From contig JBIICY010000003.1 of assembly GCA_044238605.1 (NCBI GenBank), positions 248,001 to 312,000 of the forward strand: a stretch of DNA of 64,000 nt. Reading direction: 5' to 3'. Origin of the DNA: UBA10438 sp044238605. Its GTDB lineage: Bacteria; Bacteroidota; Ignavibacteria; Kapaibacteriales; Kapaibacteriaceae. The translations under genes were made by a program, and so were the position numbers. How positions within the stretch are numbered: position 1 is the stretch's first letter; every line of letters starts with the position of its first letter. The notes under the pieces are model-generated. The model was not told the DNA's origin. It worked only from the letters and a program-made list of their open reading frames with translations, and ran no database searches. Shown here one piece after another: positions 26,896 to 35,985 of this stretch.

Positions 26896-27032
26896 CAATT
26901 ACTGAATTACTGAATTACTGAATTACTGAATAATCCTATGGTTCCTTTCGGCAATTCCCGCAATTCTAGTAATTCATGTAATTCGTGTAATTCATGTAAT
27001 TCCCGTAATTCCCGTAATTCCCATAATTCCAA
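26896..27032. repeat. 8-base and 9-base tandem repeats sharing GAATTAC/GTAATTC
   Basis: 26896-26932 holds four copies of the octamer AATTACTG. After a 20-base break, 26952-27032 holds nine copies of a 9-base unit, AATTCnnnt, whose last four bases vary (CATGT, CCCGT, CGTGT and others). GTAATTC is the complement of GAATTAC, so the two arrays are inverted relative to each other. They lie between tRNA-Arg and the DUF494-like gene. Confidence 0.9.
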
Positions 27033-27038
27033 TATCTC

Positions 27039-27494
27039 CTAATGTACCGAATCACTCCCCAAGAGCAGTCTTCGGTTGCTGGAGCTTGCATAAACTGATC
27101 CATCCAGCATGTAAGCGGCGATGATTGCTTTAACCTCGGGTATACCAACGTGGCGTTCGGTGCCGAGCATAACAACTCGTTCGAGGATCTGCTCTACGTC
27201 ATCCGAGCCAAGAAACCCAAGGTCTGAGTATGACATCAGCATGCCCCAGGCATCGATGCTGAGCACGTTCTGTTCGATTCCGTGGAGGATTCTGAACCCG
27301 TCCGGTATCTGATCATCGGAATCAACGCCGCGTTCGATGATCCAGGACAATGCGGCTGCGATTTCGGAGTCTGAATAGCCCCGTTCTAGCAGTTCCTGGG
27401 TGTCGATTGATGAAAGGGGCGTTCCTGATTTGCGCTCGCTGATCATGTCAGCGATAATGTCCATGACTCGTTCAACGGAGTAAGTGTTGTTCAT
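27039..27494 (-). CDS. DUF494/Smg-like protein
   Basis: 151 residues. The pattern of an N-terminal helical region (VERVMDIIADMISE), a helix after LLERGYSDSEIAAALSWI, then FRILHGIEQNVLSIDAWGMLM, DDVEQILERVVML and IPEVKAIIAAYML corresponds block by block to the DUF494 (Smg) family found next to topoisomerase or DprA-like genes in other bacteria. The molecular role of Smg is not established. The start overlaps the ybeY stop (ATGA). The C-terminus reaches into the edge of the tandem-repeat zone. Confidence 0.6.
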   Translation of the reverse strand: MNNTYSVERVMDIIADMISERKSGTPLSSIDTQELLERGYSDSEIAAALSWIIERGVDSDDQIPDGFRILHGIEQNVLSIDAWGMLMSYSDLGFLGSDDVEQILERVVMLGTERHVGIPEVKAIIAAYMLDGSVYASSSNRRLLLGSDSVH

Positions 27495-27913
27495 AAGCTG
27501 GTTGAACTGACGATGTACTTGTTTTCAAGCTTGTGCATGTTTTCTCTGTCGGCCGGCTCGGCATCATCGTACCCCAGCAAATGCAGGGCTCCGTGAACGG
27601 CGAGCCGACATAACTCATTGACGACCGTGACTTCGTATTCGTTTGCCTGACGTCTTGCCGTCTCCAAGGAGACGTAGATTTCACCATACAATGGCTGATC
27701 TTCAAGAGGGAAGGTGATAACATCCGTTGCGTAGTCGTGCTGCAGATACTGCTTATTCAGCGTCCGAATTCTCCGATCGGTAAGCAACACGATGTCCACA
27801 TTCGCATGTTTGACCTTGTGCGCCTTCAGTGCTTTTTCCACACTGGCGATCATTTCTTTCCGGCCCCGGTATCGTGCTCCAGAGGCATTGGTAACTGTTA
27901 CGTTAAGCGACAT
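27491..27913 (-). CDS. ybeY: endoribonuclease / 16S rRNA maturation factor YbeY
   Basis: 140 residues, standard for YbeY, which matures the 3' end of 16S rRNA. DRRIRTLNKQYLQHDYATDVITFP and GEIYVSLETARRQA are family blocks. The zinc motif reads HGALHLLGYDD, so the third ligand is Asp instead of the His of most bacteria, as in Bacteroidota members. The gene precedes the DUF494-like gene with ATGA coupling and follows the carotenoid ketolase-like gene by 9 bases. Confidence 0.94.
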   Translation of the reverse strand: MSLNVTVTNASGARYRGRKEMIASVEKALKAHKVKHANVDIVLLTDRRIRTLNKQYLQHDYATDVITFPLEDQPLYGEIYVSLETARRQANEYEVTVVNELCRLAVHGALHLLGYDDAEPADRENMHKLENKYIVSSTSL

Positions 27914-27922
27914 TGCGAAAAA

Positions 27923-28615
27923 CTACGAAAGATCAGACTGACTGCGAGCTTCTTTTACTCTCCACAATCCCCACCAGGGTGTCCCCGGTGAGAGATGATG
28001 CTCAGTGTGATATCCAAAAAAATAGCAGGAGAGCATTGCCAATGTGTGATTCAACTTCATCGATCTGGCATTGTGGGGCATCTCGTGAGTATGGGGCTTG
28101 CGGTGCGGCAGGTAGGTTCCTATCGTAAATAACTGAAATGCACCCAGGAAGGCAGGAATGATCCAGAATACCCAGAGCTTCGGCTCAGGAATGTTGAGCA
28201 CGAGCTTCAGCACATTGAACGTTGCACCCATGATCACAAACTGACCGATCGTGGCGTAGCGCCACATGAATGATGCAAACCACACGATGTAGGTGTTCGA
28301 TGGATGATAATCCGGATCATCGGCATCATCTCCGGGATGTGCGTGATGCTTGTGGTGATTTACAGACAACCTTTTGTAGCTCAGTCCGGCAAAGAGAAAC
28401 GATGCAATGCTGCCGATAATGGTGTTCACCCGCCGTGACGGTGAAACAACACCGTGAATGGCATCGTGAGCGGTAATAAAGAGCCCCGTTGACAAATACC
28501 CCTGAATGAGAGCATGAACGATACCGCCGATTAGCGTGAGTTCAACAAACCCAAGTGTCCAGACGAGATGCCCGAACCAGAGGACGATGATTATGACAGC
28601 GAACAGAAGACCCAT
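27923..28615 (-). CDS. crtW: CrtW-type beta-carotene ketolase / membrane fatty-acid-hydroxylase family
   Basis: 230 residues from the ATG ending at 28615. Histidine boxes of the di-iron membrane oxygenases are in CrtW order: TAHDAIHG (50-55), VNHHKHHAHPGD (85-96) and FFGYHTEHHLSPGTPWW near the end. GTYLPHRKPH is especially characteristic of beta-carotene ketolases. The family adds 4-keto groups to carotenoid beta-ionone rings in the membrane. It is a little shorter than usual at the N-terminus. No other carotenoid gene is nearby, so substrate is inferred from sequence only. It diverges from the next gene by 67 bases. Confidence 0.8.
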   Translation of the reverse strand: MGLLFAVIIIVLWFGHLVWTLGFVELTLIGGIVHALIQGYLSTGLFITAHDAIHGVVSPSRRVNTIIGSIASFLFAGLSYKRLSVNHHKHHAHPGDDADDPDYHPSNTYIVWFASFMWRYATIGQFVIMGATFNVLKLVLNIPEPKLWVFWIIPAFLGAFQLFTIGTYLPHRKPHTHEMPHNARSMKLNHTLAMLSCYFFGYHTEHHLSPGTPWWGLWRVKEARSQSDLS

Positions 28616-28682
28616 ACAACAAATTTCAGCTGAAAGAGCCGATACGCAATATGTCGGTTGTAGTTTCGTACCACAACTGCCT

Positions 28683-29945
28683 ATGAGATCACTTCGTTCC
28701 ATCTTCGTTCTGCTGCTGACTACGGCTTTATCACTGCCAGCACAGAAGCTCATGATCCCCATGGACCTTGAGCAGTCGAATCATTTAAAGGCCTATGGTA
28801 TCGTCTACTGGATCCTGACGAAGGATCAGCCGGTAGACTGGCTGTTGAATTATCGAGGGGGCTCGTTTGTAACGGACTATTCAGAGCAGATCGCTTCTGA
28901 GTGCCGAATTCGAGGAGTAGTGTTTGAGACACTCGATGGGGCGTCGGTTGCAGGGATCTACTCGGAAGTGCAGTCCGAAAAAACGAACATGGATGTTGTT
29001 CGACTCGAAAAGGCACCCAAGATCGCTGTCTATGCACCCCCAGGCTTTCGTCCGTGGGACGATGCTGTAACACTTGTCATGGAATATGCGGAAGTAAAGT
29101 ACGAGAAGCTCTGGGACGAAGAAGTCATGAAGGGCAAGCTGTCGGAATACGATTGGCTTCACCTGCATCATGAGGACTTTACCGGACAGTATGGGAAGTT
29201 CTATGCAAGCTCTGCCGGCGAATCCTGGTACATCCAGCAGGTAGCTCTCCTTGAGAATACCGCGCGCAAACTTGGATTCCGGAAAGTAAGCGAGCTCAAG
29301 AAAGCAGTCGTAGAGAAGATCCGAGAGTTTGTAGCAAACGGCGGTTTCATGTTTGCAATGTGTAGCGCAACAGACACCTATGATATCGCACTAGCTTCCG
29401 GTGGTATCGACATTTGCGATGTGATCTACGACGGTGACGGGGCAGACATGAATGCGAACAGCAAGCTCGACTATGGCAGGACGTTCGCATTTCAGGATTT
29501 TCAGCTGATCATGAATCCGCTGCAGTATGAGTATTCAACGATTGATGTTGATGCCAATACGATTCTTCAGACAGAATCAAGCGACTACTTTACGCTGTTC
29601 GATTTCTCTGCGAAGTACGATCCTGTGCCAACAATGCTTACGCAGTGTCACGTAAATGTGGTAAAGGGGTTTCTCGGGCAGACAACAGCCTTCCACAAGA
29701 ACATTGTGAAAAAGTCTGTTACCGTGCTTGCCGAACGAGAAGGTACCGACCAAGTGCGATACATTCATGGGAACGTGGGGCGGGGGACGTTTACATGGTA
29801 CGGCGGACACGATCCCGAAGACTACCGTCATGCCGTAGGTGATCCTCCAACAGACCTCAAGCTCCATCCAACGTCACCAGGATACCGTCTTATCCTGAAT
29901 AACATCCTGTTTCCTGCCGCAAAAAAAAAGAAGCAGAAAACCTAG
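28683..29945 (+). CDS. conserved secreted protein of unknown function, often mislabelled asparagine synthetase B
   Basis: 420 residues from the ATG at 28683, with a signal peptide MRSLRSIFVLLLTTALSLPAQ. The mature start KLMIPMDLEQSNHLKAYGI and VDWLLNYRGGSF are typical of a Bacteroidota/Chlorobi family that databases often call asparagine synthetase B. I see neither an N-terminal nucleophile Cys nor the AsnB ATP motif SGGxDS. The middle (KIAVYAPPGFRPWDDAVTLV, FVANGGFMFAMCSA) resembles a class I glutamine-amidotransferase-like fold. The C-terminus is a Lys-rich tail. Function unknown. Confidence 0.75.
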   Translation: MRSLRSIFVLLLTTALSLPAQKLMIPMDLEQSNHLKAYGIVYWILTKDQPVDWLLNYRGGSFVTDYSEQIASECRIRGVVFETLDGASVAGIYSEVQSEKTNMDVVRLEKAPKIAVYAPPGFRPWDDAVTLVMEYAEVKYEKLWDEEVMKGKLSEYDWLHLHHEDFTGQYGKFYASSAGESWYIQQVALLENTARKLGFRKVSELKKAVVEKIREFVANGGFMFAMCSATDTYDIALASGGIDICDVIYDGDGADMNANSKLDYGRTFAFQDFQLIMNPLQYEYSTIDVDANTILQTESSDYFTLFDFSAKYDPVPTMLTQCHVNVVKGFLGQTTAFHKNIVKKSVTVLAEREGTDQVRYIHGNVGRGTFTWYGGHDPEDYRHAVGDPPTDLKLHPTSPGYRLILNNILFPAAKKKKQKT

Positions 29946-29973
29946 ACGAAATCAAAGCAGGGTACTGACAAAG

Positions 29974-31149
29974 CTATTCGTCGCCAGTGTTTACCATGGC
30001 TCCAAGCACAATCGATGCACCTGTACCTACGATGCTCTCGCTTGCTAACCAGTCGTGGCCCGATAGTATCTCTATGCGTCCTTGTTGGGGCGCGCCAACA
30101 CGAACTTCTCTGCGAACCAGCCTGCTCTTTGTTCCGGTAAAGACGTAATACCTGCCATCGAAACGCACCACAGCTGATTCTGGTATTACCCATCCTTGAT
30201 GCGGAGCAGTCTCAATCACTGCTTGAACGGTAGTGCCCGGAATGAGCGATGGATCTGGCACATTCAGATGTGCATGTACCGCAACCGTTCGATCCTGACG
30301 TACTTCTCGTCCAACAAGATGCACATGTCCAATCCGCTCTCGCGACGGATCATCGGTGAGCCTCACACGCACCGGCAGATCGGCTGTAACACCTGTTAGA
30401 TCGCGCTCAAACACAGAAAGCTCGATGTGCATGTGATCTGTGTCTGCCAGCTGCATCATTGGAGTATTCGGAGCAACGTACATCCCATTGTTAACGATTA
30501 CATCGGTAACGTATCCGGTAATTGGTGATGGCACGCTTATGACCCGCGAGAGGTTTGATTCGCTCAGCGTTGACGCCTTGATGTGCAAGAGCGCCAGCTT
30601 CTCCGAGAGCGCTTTGCGCTGGATGCGTAGAGACGCAGTTTCCGAGAGTGCACGTTCGAGATTTTTCCGAGCATTGATCGAATCGCGCGCGAGGAGCTGT
30701 TGACGTTTCAGCTCTGCCTCTGCAACATCAAGTCGGGACACGGTAGTAAGGTAGTCCTGCTGTAACGTGATAAAATCTTGATGCTCCAGCGTGAGGAGCA
30801 CTTGCCCCTTACGTACTCTAGTGCCCGGCAGCACCTTTGTTGACACAACGATACCGCCCAGTGGTGCTGTAATCGAATAGGCGAACTCAGGTGGCACATG
30901 CACCATTCCATACACGCTTAGACCCTGCGCGATTGTTTCCTGCTGCGCCCGAGTGAATTGGAGATTGGCGCGCGACTGCTGCTGAGCAGTTAACATCAGT
31001 GTGTCGCCTGATACCTTGGCGTTGGCTGATTGGTCTGGTGGCGCATCCTGCTGTGATGCGCATGATGCGAGCATTGAAAGTGAAAGCGAAAGCGAAAGCG
31101 AAAGCGAAAGCGTCTGCCTGATGATCTTGTGCAGTAGTGAGGTTCTCAT
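29974..31149 (-). CDS. RND efflux periplasmic adaptor (CusB/CzcB-like) lipoprotein
   Basis: 391 residues. A membrane-fusion protein linking an inner-membrane RND pump to the outer membrane. The signal peptide contains a run of alternating Ser-Leu encoded by a hexanucleotide repeat and ends with LASC (C30 lipidated). Lipoyl halves (ITAPLGGIVVSTKVLPGTRVRKGQVLL and VPSPITGYVTDVIVNNGMYV) flank a helical hairpin; beta-barrel and membrane-proximal domains follow. The start overlaps the pump gene stop (ATGA). Paired with a CzcA-type pump, it should serve divalent metal export. Confidence 0.9.
   Translation of the reverse strand: MRTSLLHKIIRQTLSLSLSLSLSLSMLASCASQQDAPPDQSANAKVSGDTLMLTAQQQSRANLQFTRAQQETIAQGLSVYGMVHVPPEFAYSITAPLGGIVVSTKVLPGTRVRKGQVLLTLEHQDFITLQQDYLTTVSRLDVAEAELKRQQLLARDSINARKNLERALSETASLRIQRKALSEKLALLHIKASTLSESNLSRVISVPSPITGYVTDVIVNNGMYVAPNTPMMQLADTDHMHIELSVFERDLTGVTADLPVRVRLTDDPSRERIGHVHLVGREVRQDRTVAVHAHLNVPDPSLIPGTTVQAVIETAPHQGWVIPESAVVRFDGRYYVFTGTKSRLVRREVRVGAPQQGRIEILSGHDWLASESIVGTGASIVLGAMVNTGDE
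31075..31112. repeat. six-copy hexanucleotide repeat inside a signal peptide
   Basis: Two TGAAAG and four CGAAAG units in tandem (31075-31110, then CG). Read on the minus strand they encode Ser-Leu repeats that form the hydrophobic core of the adaptor's signal peptide. Copy-number changes keep the frame and would only alter the core length. Confidence 0.95.
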
Positions 31150-34100
31150 TGTTGTGTTCCTGATAGGAGTTCAAACTGAAAGAGAAGCGACACCAGCCGA
31201 TGGCGTGCTTCGATGTCCATGAGGTTTACATTTAGATGACGCTGCATTGCCGACTGAAACTCCAGCCATGATGCCTCGCCCGCCTCATATGATTGCTGAC
31301 TCTGCTGCACGAGAAGTCCGGATTCCGTAAGTGCTCGTGTTGCATAGAAGTTCACAGATGTTCGAGCTACCTCGATTGCACTGCGCAATTGAAGCTGCTC
31401 TACCGAAAGCGTTGTTCGGCCATACTGCAACTGCTGCTCTGCAATCTGTTTGCCAAGCCGCGACTGCTCGACGCGCGCCGATGTTGAGAAGAACCAGAGC
31501 GGTAGGGATAGGCCTAGGGTGAAACCAGTAAATCGATCTCGCGAGGTGGCAAACGCTTGTGGTGTTCCGCCCATTGCAGTGCCGATGAGTGTTTGTGTGA
31601 AGTATCCAACCGACATATCCGGCAGATACTGCGATGTACTCATACGATAGTGCTGATCAGCTGTGCGCACCTGCTGCTCGAGGATCTTTAGCCGTGGGCT
31701 TTCGCGAATGTCAAACGTTGTGGCGTCCGGAGATGGCTTTGGAATGATGGAGTCGATTGTTGTACGTGGTTCTGCAGTACCGCACAGTAACCCAAGACGT
31801 AGTTCTGCTGATGCTAGCTCAGAGGCCACTTGCAGCAAGCGCAACTCGGCATCCGATGTCTCCGTCTCCGCATTAACTCGTTCAAGCTTTGTGCCCTCGC
31901 CTGCCTGCTCTCGCGTTCTTGCAACTTGCAGAGCACGTTTGGCATTGCTGGAATACACCTGCAGAACGCGAAGACGCTCTTTCAGCGCGCAGACATCAAG
32001 GTATGCACGTTTGACATCGTGGAGTACTTGCGTCTGAATTGCCCCTTGCCGCAGCAGCAACTCGTTGTGCGTTTCGTCTGCCAGACTCGAGGCAGACGTA
32101 AGCTTCGTTGGAAACGGTAGCGTCTGAGAGATCGTCAAGTTGTTGTCGTTGCTGAGCGCGTTGTACTGTCCGCCCATGTACGTAACAGACAATGCCGGTA
32201 ACTCAAAAGCTGCCGCTGACGCTTCCGCTGCCTGCTCAGATTCCAAGCGGGCAATTGTAACAAGTGCATTACGCGAGCGAGCCAGCGACATTGCGGAATC
32301 AAGTGATAGGGGGCTTGCAGGCTGTTGCGCTGTTGCGGTTGTTGTAGCAACGAGCATGAACAATAGTGTTGCGATGGCTTGTTGAGACTTAACAGACATC
32401 TTGCGATCACGCCGACGTTCGAGGATGGTGTAAAGCAGTGGCACGATGACGAGCGTGAGTAGCGTAGACGTAACGAGGCCTCCGATCACGACTGTTGCTA
32501 GCGGACGCTGCACCTCTGCGCCGTCTCCTGCGGATAATGCCATTGGTAAAAAGCCAAGAGAAGCAACGAGCGCCGTCATGGTCACTGGACGCAGACGTTG
32601 CTCTGTTCCACGCAGCACAACACGCACGATGTTCGAGTCTGTTTTGCGAAGACTTCGAAACGCACCCATCAGAACAATGCCATTGAGCACAGCAACACCA
32701 AACAATGCAATGAACCCTACGCCTGCAGAGATGCTGAATGGCATGCCACGCAGATACAAGGCTGCAACTCCTCCAATGGCTGATAGGGGCACCGCAGAAA
32801 AAATGAGTAGCGCGTGTGTGACGTTTGTGAACGTGAAGTAGAGAAGAAACAAGATCATCGTAAGTGCTACCGGTACAGCGATGCTCAATCGTTGCTTTGC
32901 AGCGGCTAGATTCTCGAACTGGCCACCGTACGTGGTATAATATCCTGTGGGGAGCTGCATCGATGCGGCGATCCGTTGCTCCAGTTCCTGAACGATGCTT
33001 TCTACATCGCGGCCACGTACGTTGAATCCAACAGTGATGCGGCGATGCGCGTCTTCGCGCTGGATTTGATTTGGTCCGAGAACGACATCAACAGATGCAA
33101 CCTGCAGTATTGGGATCTGACGTCCATCACGCGCAGGCACCAGGAGCGACGAAACATCATCTTGATTATGTCGGAAGAGACTATCTAATCGAATCACAAT
33201 GTCAAACCGACGTTCTGCCTCATAGATCTGTCCAGCACCAACACCAGCAAAGGCAGCTCGTACGGTTGCATTGACGTCTTGCACATCAACACCAAGGCGT
33301 GCACAGGCCTCACGATCCATCTTGATCGTTACCTGCGGCAGACCATTGACAGGTTCTACGTAGACATCCTCAGCCCCTTTCACCTTGCTTGCTATCGCAC
33401 CGATTTTGTGGGCTATTGCTTCGAGCGAATCCATGTCCTCTCCAAACACTTTCACAACAACGTCCTGTCGTGCACCTGTCATTAGTTCGTTGAAGCGCAT
33501 CTGAATCGGCTGCTGGAATGAGAATGTTACACCGGGAATCTCGGCCAATGCTGCCTGCATCTTGGCGGCAAGCTCTTCGCGAGAATGTGCAGACGTCCAC
33601 TTCTGCTTGTCTTTGAGTACTACGATCAAGTCACCTGATTCCATGGGCATCGGGTCGAGTGGGATTTCCGATGTACCGATCTTTCCGATAACGCGAATCA
33701 CCTCTGGGAATGTGGACTTCAGGATACCCGCTGCTTGTTGTGCACTTGAGATCGACGCCGAGAGGTTCTGTCCGGTCATGAGTCTCATCTCGATCGCAAA
33801 GTCGCCTTCATCCAATTGCGGCAGAAACTCGCCCCCCATGTTCATGAATACCACGATAGACACTGCGAAGAACGAGAATGTGGTTATCAGGGCCAGTCGC
33901 ATGTTTCGCATTGCAAACCTTCTTGCAGGTCTATAGGCACGGGCAATCACGGACATGATTGAATCGGCAAATGTCCAGGTCTTGATGCCCTGCTTCAGAA
34001 GCAGAGCCGACATCATCGGAACGTAGGTAGTGCTCAGAATAAACGCACCAGCAACAGCAAAGATCACCGTCTGCGCCATTGGCTTAAACATCTTACCTTC

Positions 34101-35498
34101 GATACCAACGAGCGAGAGAATAGGGATGTAGACGATCATGATGATCAATTCACCAAATGCCGCCGAGCGTCGTATGCCTATAGATGCCTCGAGAACGGTT
34201 TGCTGGGAATCGTCATGTCTCTTGCGCCCGGGCATATGCAGCGCATGAAGAACGCTTTCCACGATGATCACCGCACCGTCAACGATCAGACCAAAGTCTA
34301 GCGCGCCGAGTGACATAAGATTACCGCTCACGCCGAACACGCGCATCATACTCACAGCAAAGAGCATGGCAAGGGGAATAACGCTTGCCACGATAAAGCC
34401 AGCTCGCAGATTGCCAAGCATCAGAACAAGAACGAAGATCACGATAAGTGCACCTTCTATCAGGTTCGTTGATACCGTTGAAATTGCCTTCGAGACAAGC
34501 TTCGTGCGGTCCAGGAATGGTTCTACGATAACGCCTTCTGGAAGTGTCTTCTGGATCTCGTCGATCGTTGACTTTACCGTCGCAATAACCTGACTTGAGT
34601 TTGCACCCTTTAACATCAATACGATTCCGCCCACAGCCTCGCTGGTGCTGCCTCGCGTCATGGCACCATAGCGAATGGCATGTCCTTCGCGTACTTCTGC
34701 AACATCTCTTATGCGCAAGGGTGTAGACTCGGATGAAGAGCGCACAACGATGTTGGCTACGTCTTCAGGGGAGTGCACGATGCCGTCTGTACGGATGTAC
34801 TGCACATCTGACCTACGTTCAATGTATGCGCCGCCACCGTTGGCATTGTTTCTGTCTACTGCCGTGATGATTTCATCAACAGAGATTCCGGCAGAGCGCA
34901 TGCGTACGGGATCTAAAGCTATCTCCAGTTGCTTGAGGTAGCCGCCGAAGCTTGAGATATCTGCAATTCCCTGCGTTCCCAGCAGGCGCTGCCGCACGAT
35001 CCAGTCCTGAATCGTTCGAAGCTCGGTGAGCGAGTATCTGCTTTCGTACCCTGGTTTTGCGCGCAGCGTGTACTGGTAGATCTCGCCCAAGCCCGTTGTT
35101 ACCGGGGCAAGAATCGGTGTGCCGGCCCCTTGCGGAATCTCGCGCTGAACTTCAATCAACCGTTGATCTACCTGGGCCCTAGCCCAGTAGACATCAACAT
35201 CGTCGTCAAAGACAATTGTAACAACCGACAATCCGAAGCGAGACATCGAGCGCATTTCAGAGATACCCGGAATCGATGCCATGGTTAACTCTACCGGCAT
35301 CGTGATAAGGCGCTCTACCTCCTGCGGCGCTAGTGCCGGAGACAGGGTAACAACCTGAACCTGATTATTTGTGATATCCGGGACAGCATCGATCGGTAGC
35401 TGCTGGAGTGAATACAGGCCCCAAACAACAAGGGCCGCAATTCCGATCGCAACAACAGCTTTGTTACGAACGGAGAAGGTTATGATCTTCTCGAACAT
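31146..35498 (-). CDS. CzcA-type heavy-metal RND pump fused to a TolC-like outer-membrane factor
   Basis: 1450 residues in two parts. Residues 1-about 1033 are an HME-family RND transporter with 12 membrane segments; its segment-4 motif DFGLIVDGAVIIVE carries the Asp/Asp/Glu pattern of divalent-cation (Zn/Co/Cd/Ni) exporters rather than the CusA type. After a short basic link comes a second export-like segment (QQAIATLLFMLVATTTATAQ, about 1040-1060), then about 390 residues of TolC-type helices (LDSAMSLARSRNALVTIARL, ADQHYRMSTSQYLPDMSVGY). Such fusions are known in Bacteroidota. Third protein of the complex is the adjacent adaptor. Confidence 0.92.
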   Translation of the reverse strand: MFEKIITFSVRNKAVVAIGIAALVVWGLYSLQQLPIDAVPDITNNQVQVVTLSPALAPQEVERLITMPVELTMASIPGISEMRSMSRFGLSVVTIVFDDDVDVYWARAQVDQRLIEVQREIPQGAGTPILAPVTTGLGEIYQYTLRAKPGYESRYSLTELRTIQDWIVRQRLLGTQGIADISSFGGYLKQLEIALDPVRMRSAGISVDEIITAVDRNNANGGGAYIERRSDVQYIRTDGIVHSPEDVANIVVRSSSESTPLRIRDVAEVREGHAIRYGAMTRGSTSEAVGGIVLMLKGANSSQVIATVKSTIDEIQKTLPEGVIVEPFLDRTKLVSKAISTVSTNLIEGALIVIFVLVLMLGNLRAGFIVASVIPLAMLFAVSMMRVFGVSGNLMSLGALDFGLIVDGAVIIVESVLHALHMPGRKRHDDSQQTVLEASIGIRRSAAFGELIIMIVYIPILSLVGIEGKMFKPMAQTVIFAVAGAFILSTTYVPMMSALLLKQGIKTWTFADSIMSVIARAYRPARRFAMRNMRLALITTFSFFAVSIVVFMNMGGEFLPQLDEGDFAIEMRLMTGQNLSASISSAQQAAGILKSTFPEVIRVIGKIGTSEIPLDPMPMESGDLIVVLKDKQKWTSAHSREELAAKMQAALAEIPGVTFSFQQPIQMRFNELMTGARQDVVVKVFGEDMDSLEAIAHKIGAIASKVKGAEDVYVEPVNGLPQVTIKMDREACARLGVDVQDVNATVRAAFAGVGAGQIYEAERRFDIVIRLDSLFRHNQDDVSSLLVPARDGRQIPILQVASVDVVLGPNQIQREDAHRRITVGFNVRGRDVESIVQELEQRIAASMQLPTGYYTTYGGQFENLAAAKQRLSIAVPVALTMILFLLYFTFTNVTHALLIFSAVPLSAIGGVAALYLRGMPFSISAGVGFIALFGVAVLNGIVLMGAFRSLRKTDSNIVRVVLRGTEQRLRPVTMTALVASLGFLPMALSAGDGAEVQRPLATVVIGGLVTSTLLTLVIVPLLYTILERRRDRKMSVKSQQAIATLLFMLVATTTATAQQPASPLSLDSAMSLARSRNALVTIARLESEQAAEASAAAFELPALSVTYMGGQYNALSNDNNLTISQTLPFPTKLTSASSLADETHNELLLRQGAIQTQVLHDVKRAYLDVCALKERLRVLQVYSSNAKRALQVARTREQAGEGTKLERVNAETETSDAELRLLQVASELASAELRLGLLCGTAEPRTTIDSIIPKPSPDATTFDIRESPRLKILEQQVRTADQHYRMSTSQYLPDMSVGYFTQTLIGTAMGGTPQAFATSRDRFTGFTLGLSLPLWFFSTSARVEQSRLGKQIAEQQLQYGRTTLSVEQLQLRSAIEVARTSVNFYATRALTESGLLVQQSQQSYEAGEASWLEFQSAMQRHLNVNLMDIEARHRLVSLLFQFELLSGTQQ

Positions 35499-35559
35499 GG
35501 TTTCCTCGTGACATATACTCTATGTGGCTGCGTCCTAGGTGAGACGCCGAGTCAGAGAA

Positions 35560-35949
35560 CTATGAGTATCGAGGGGGCTGAAACACGTCTGTAGGTGAAC
35601 CCGAATCTGGAAACTCCTGCTGACGAGGAGCCTGCTGCTGATAGTCCTGAGGAGACTCTATGCACTGCAGACGCAGAGCCTGCATGCTCGGAACATATGA
35701 CTGAGCAGCGGGGATACTGCCAAAGAGGGGCAGGGCCTCGTGTTCCGGATCTGTGTCTGGAGTTGACTGCAGGAAGTGGTCGAGTAGAAACTCGATGAAT
35801 GTGAGCTCCGGCTGACCATGTTCTGTCCGGTGGTGGTCGTAGTGTGCAATAAGATTCGGGAGTTGTCGTAACTCCTGAGACTGAAAGCTGCCCATGAGAG
35901 ATCCTGTGATCAATATGGGCAGAATGAATGTTGCAGCAATACGCCTCAT
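35560..35949 (-). CDS. small secreted protein of metal-efflux operon
   Basis: 129 residues with signal peptide MRRIAATFILPILITGSLMG. The mature part has LPNLIAHYDHHRTEHGQPEL then FIEFLLDHFLQSTPDTDPEHEALPLFG, with eight His residues, then a Gln/Pro-rich tail. Similar short His-containing proteins occur upstream of CzcA/CusA-type genes in Bacteroidota; a periplasmic metal sensor or chaperone role is inferred from this and from its place as first gene of the operon, 61 bases before the pump gene. Confidence 0.6.
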   Translation of the reverse strand: MRRIAATFILPILITGSLMGSFQSQELRQLPNLIAHYDHHRTEHGQPELTFIEFLLDHFLQSTPDTDPEHEALPLFGSIPAAQSYVPSMQALRLQCIESPQDYQQQAPRQQEFPDSGSPTDVFQPPRYS

Positions 35950-35985
35950 TGAGCTGCAATATTACGGGAAATCAAGAGCTCCAAG

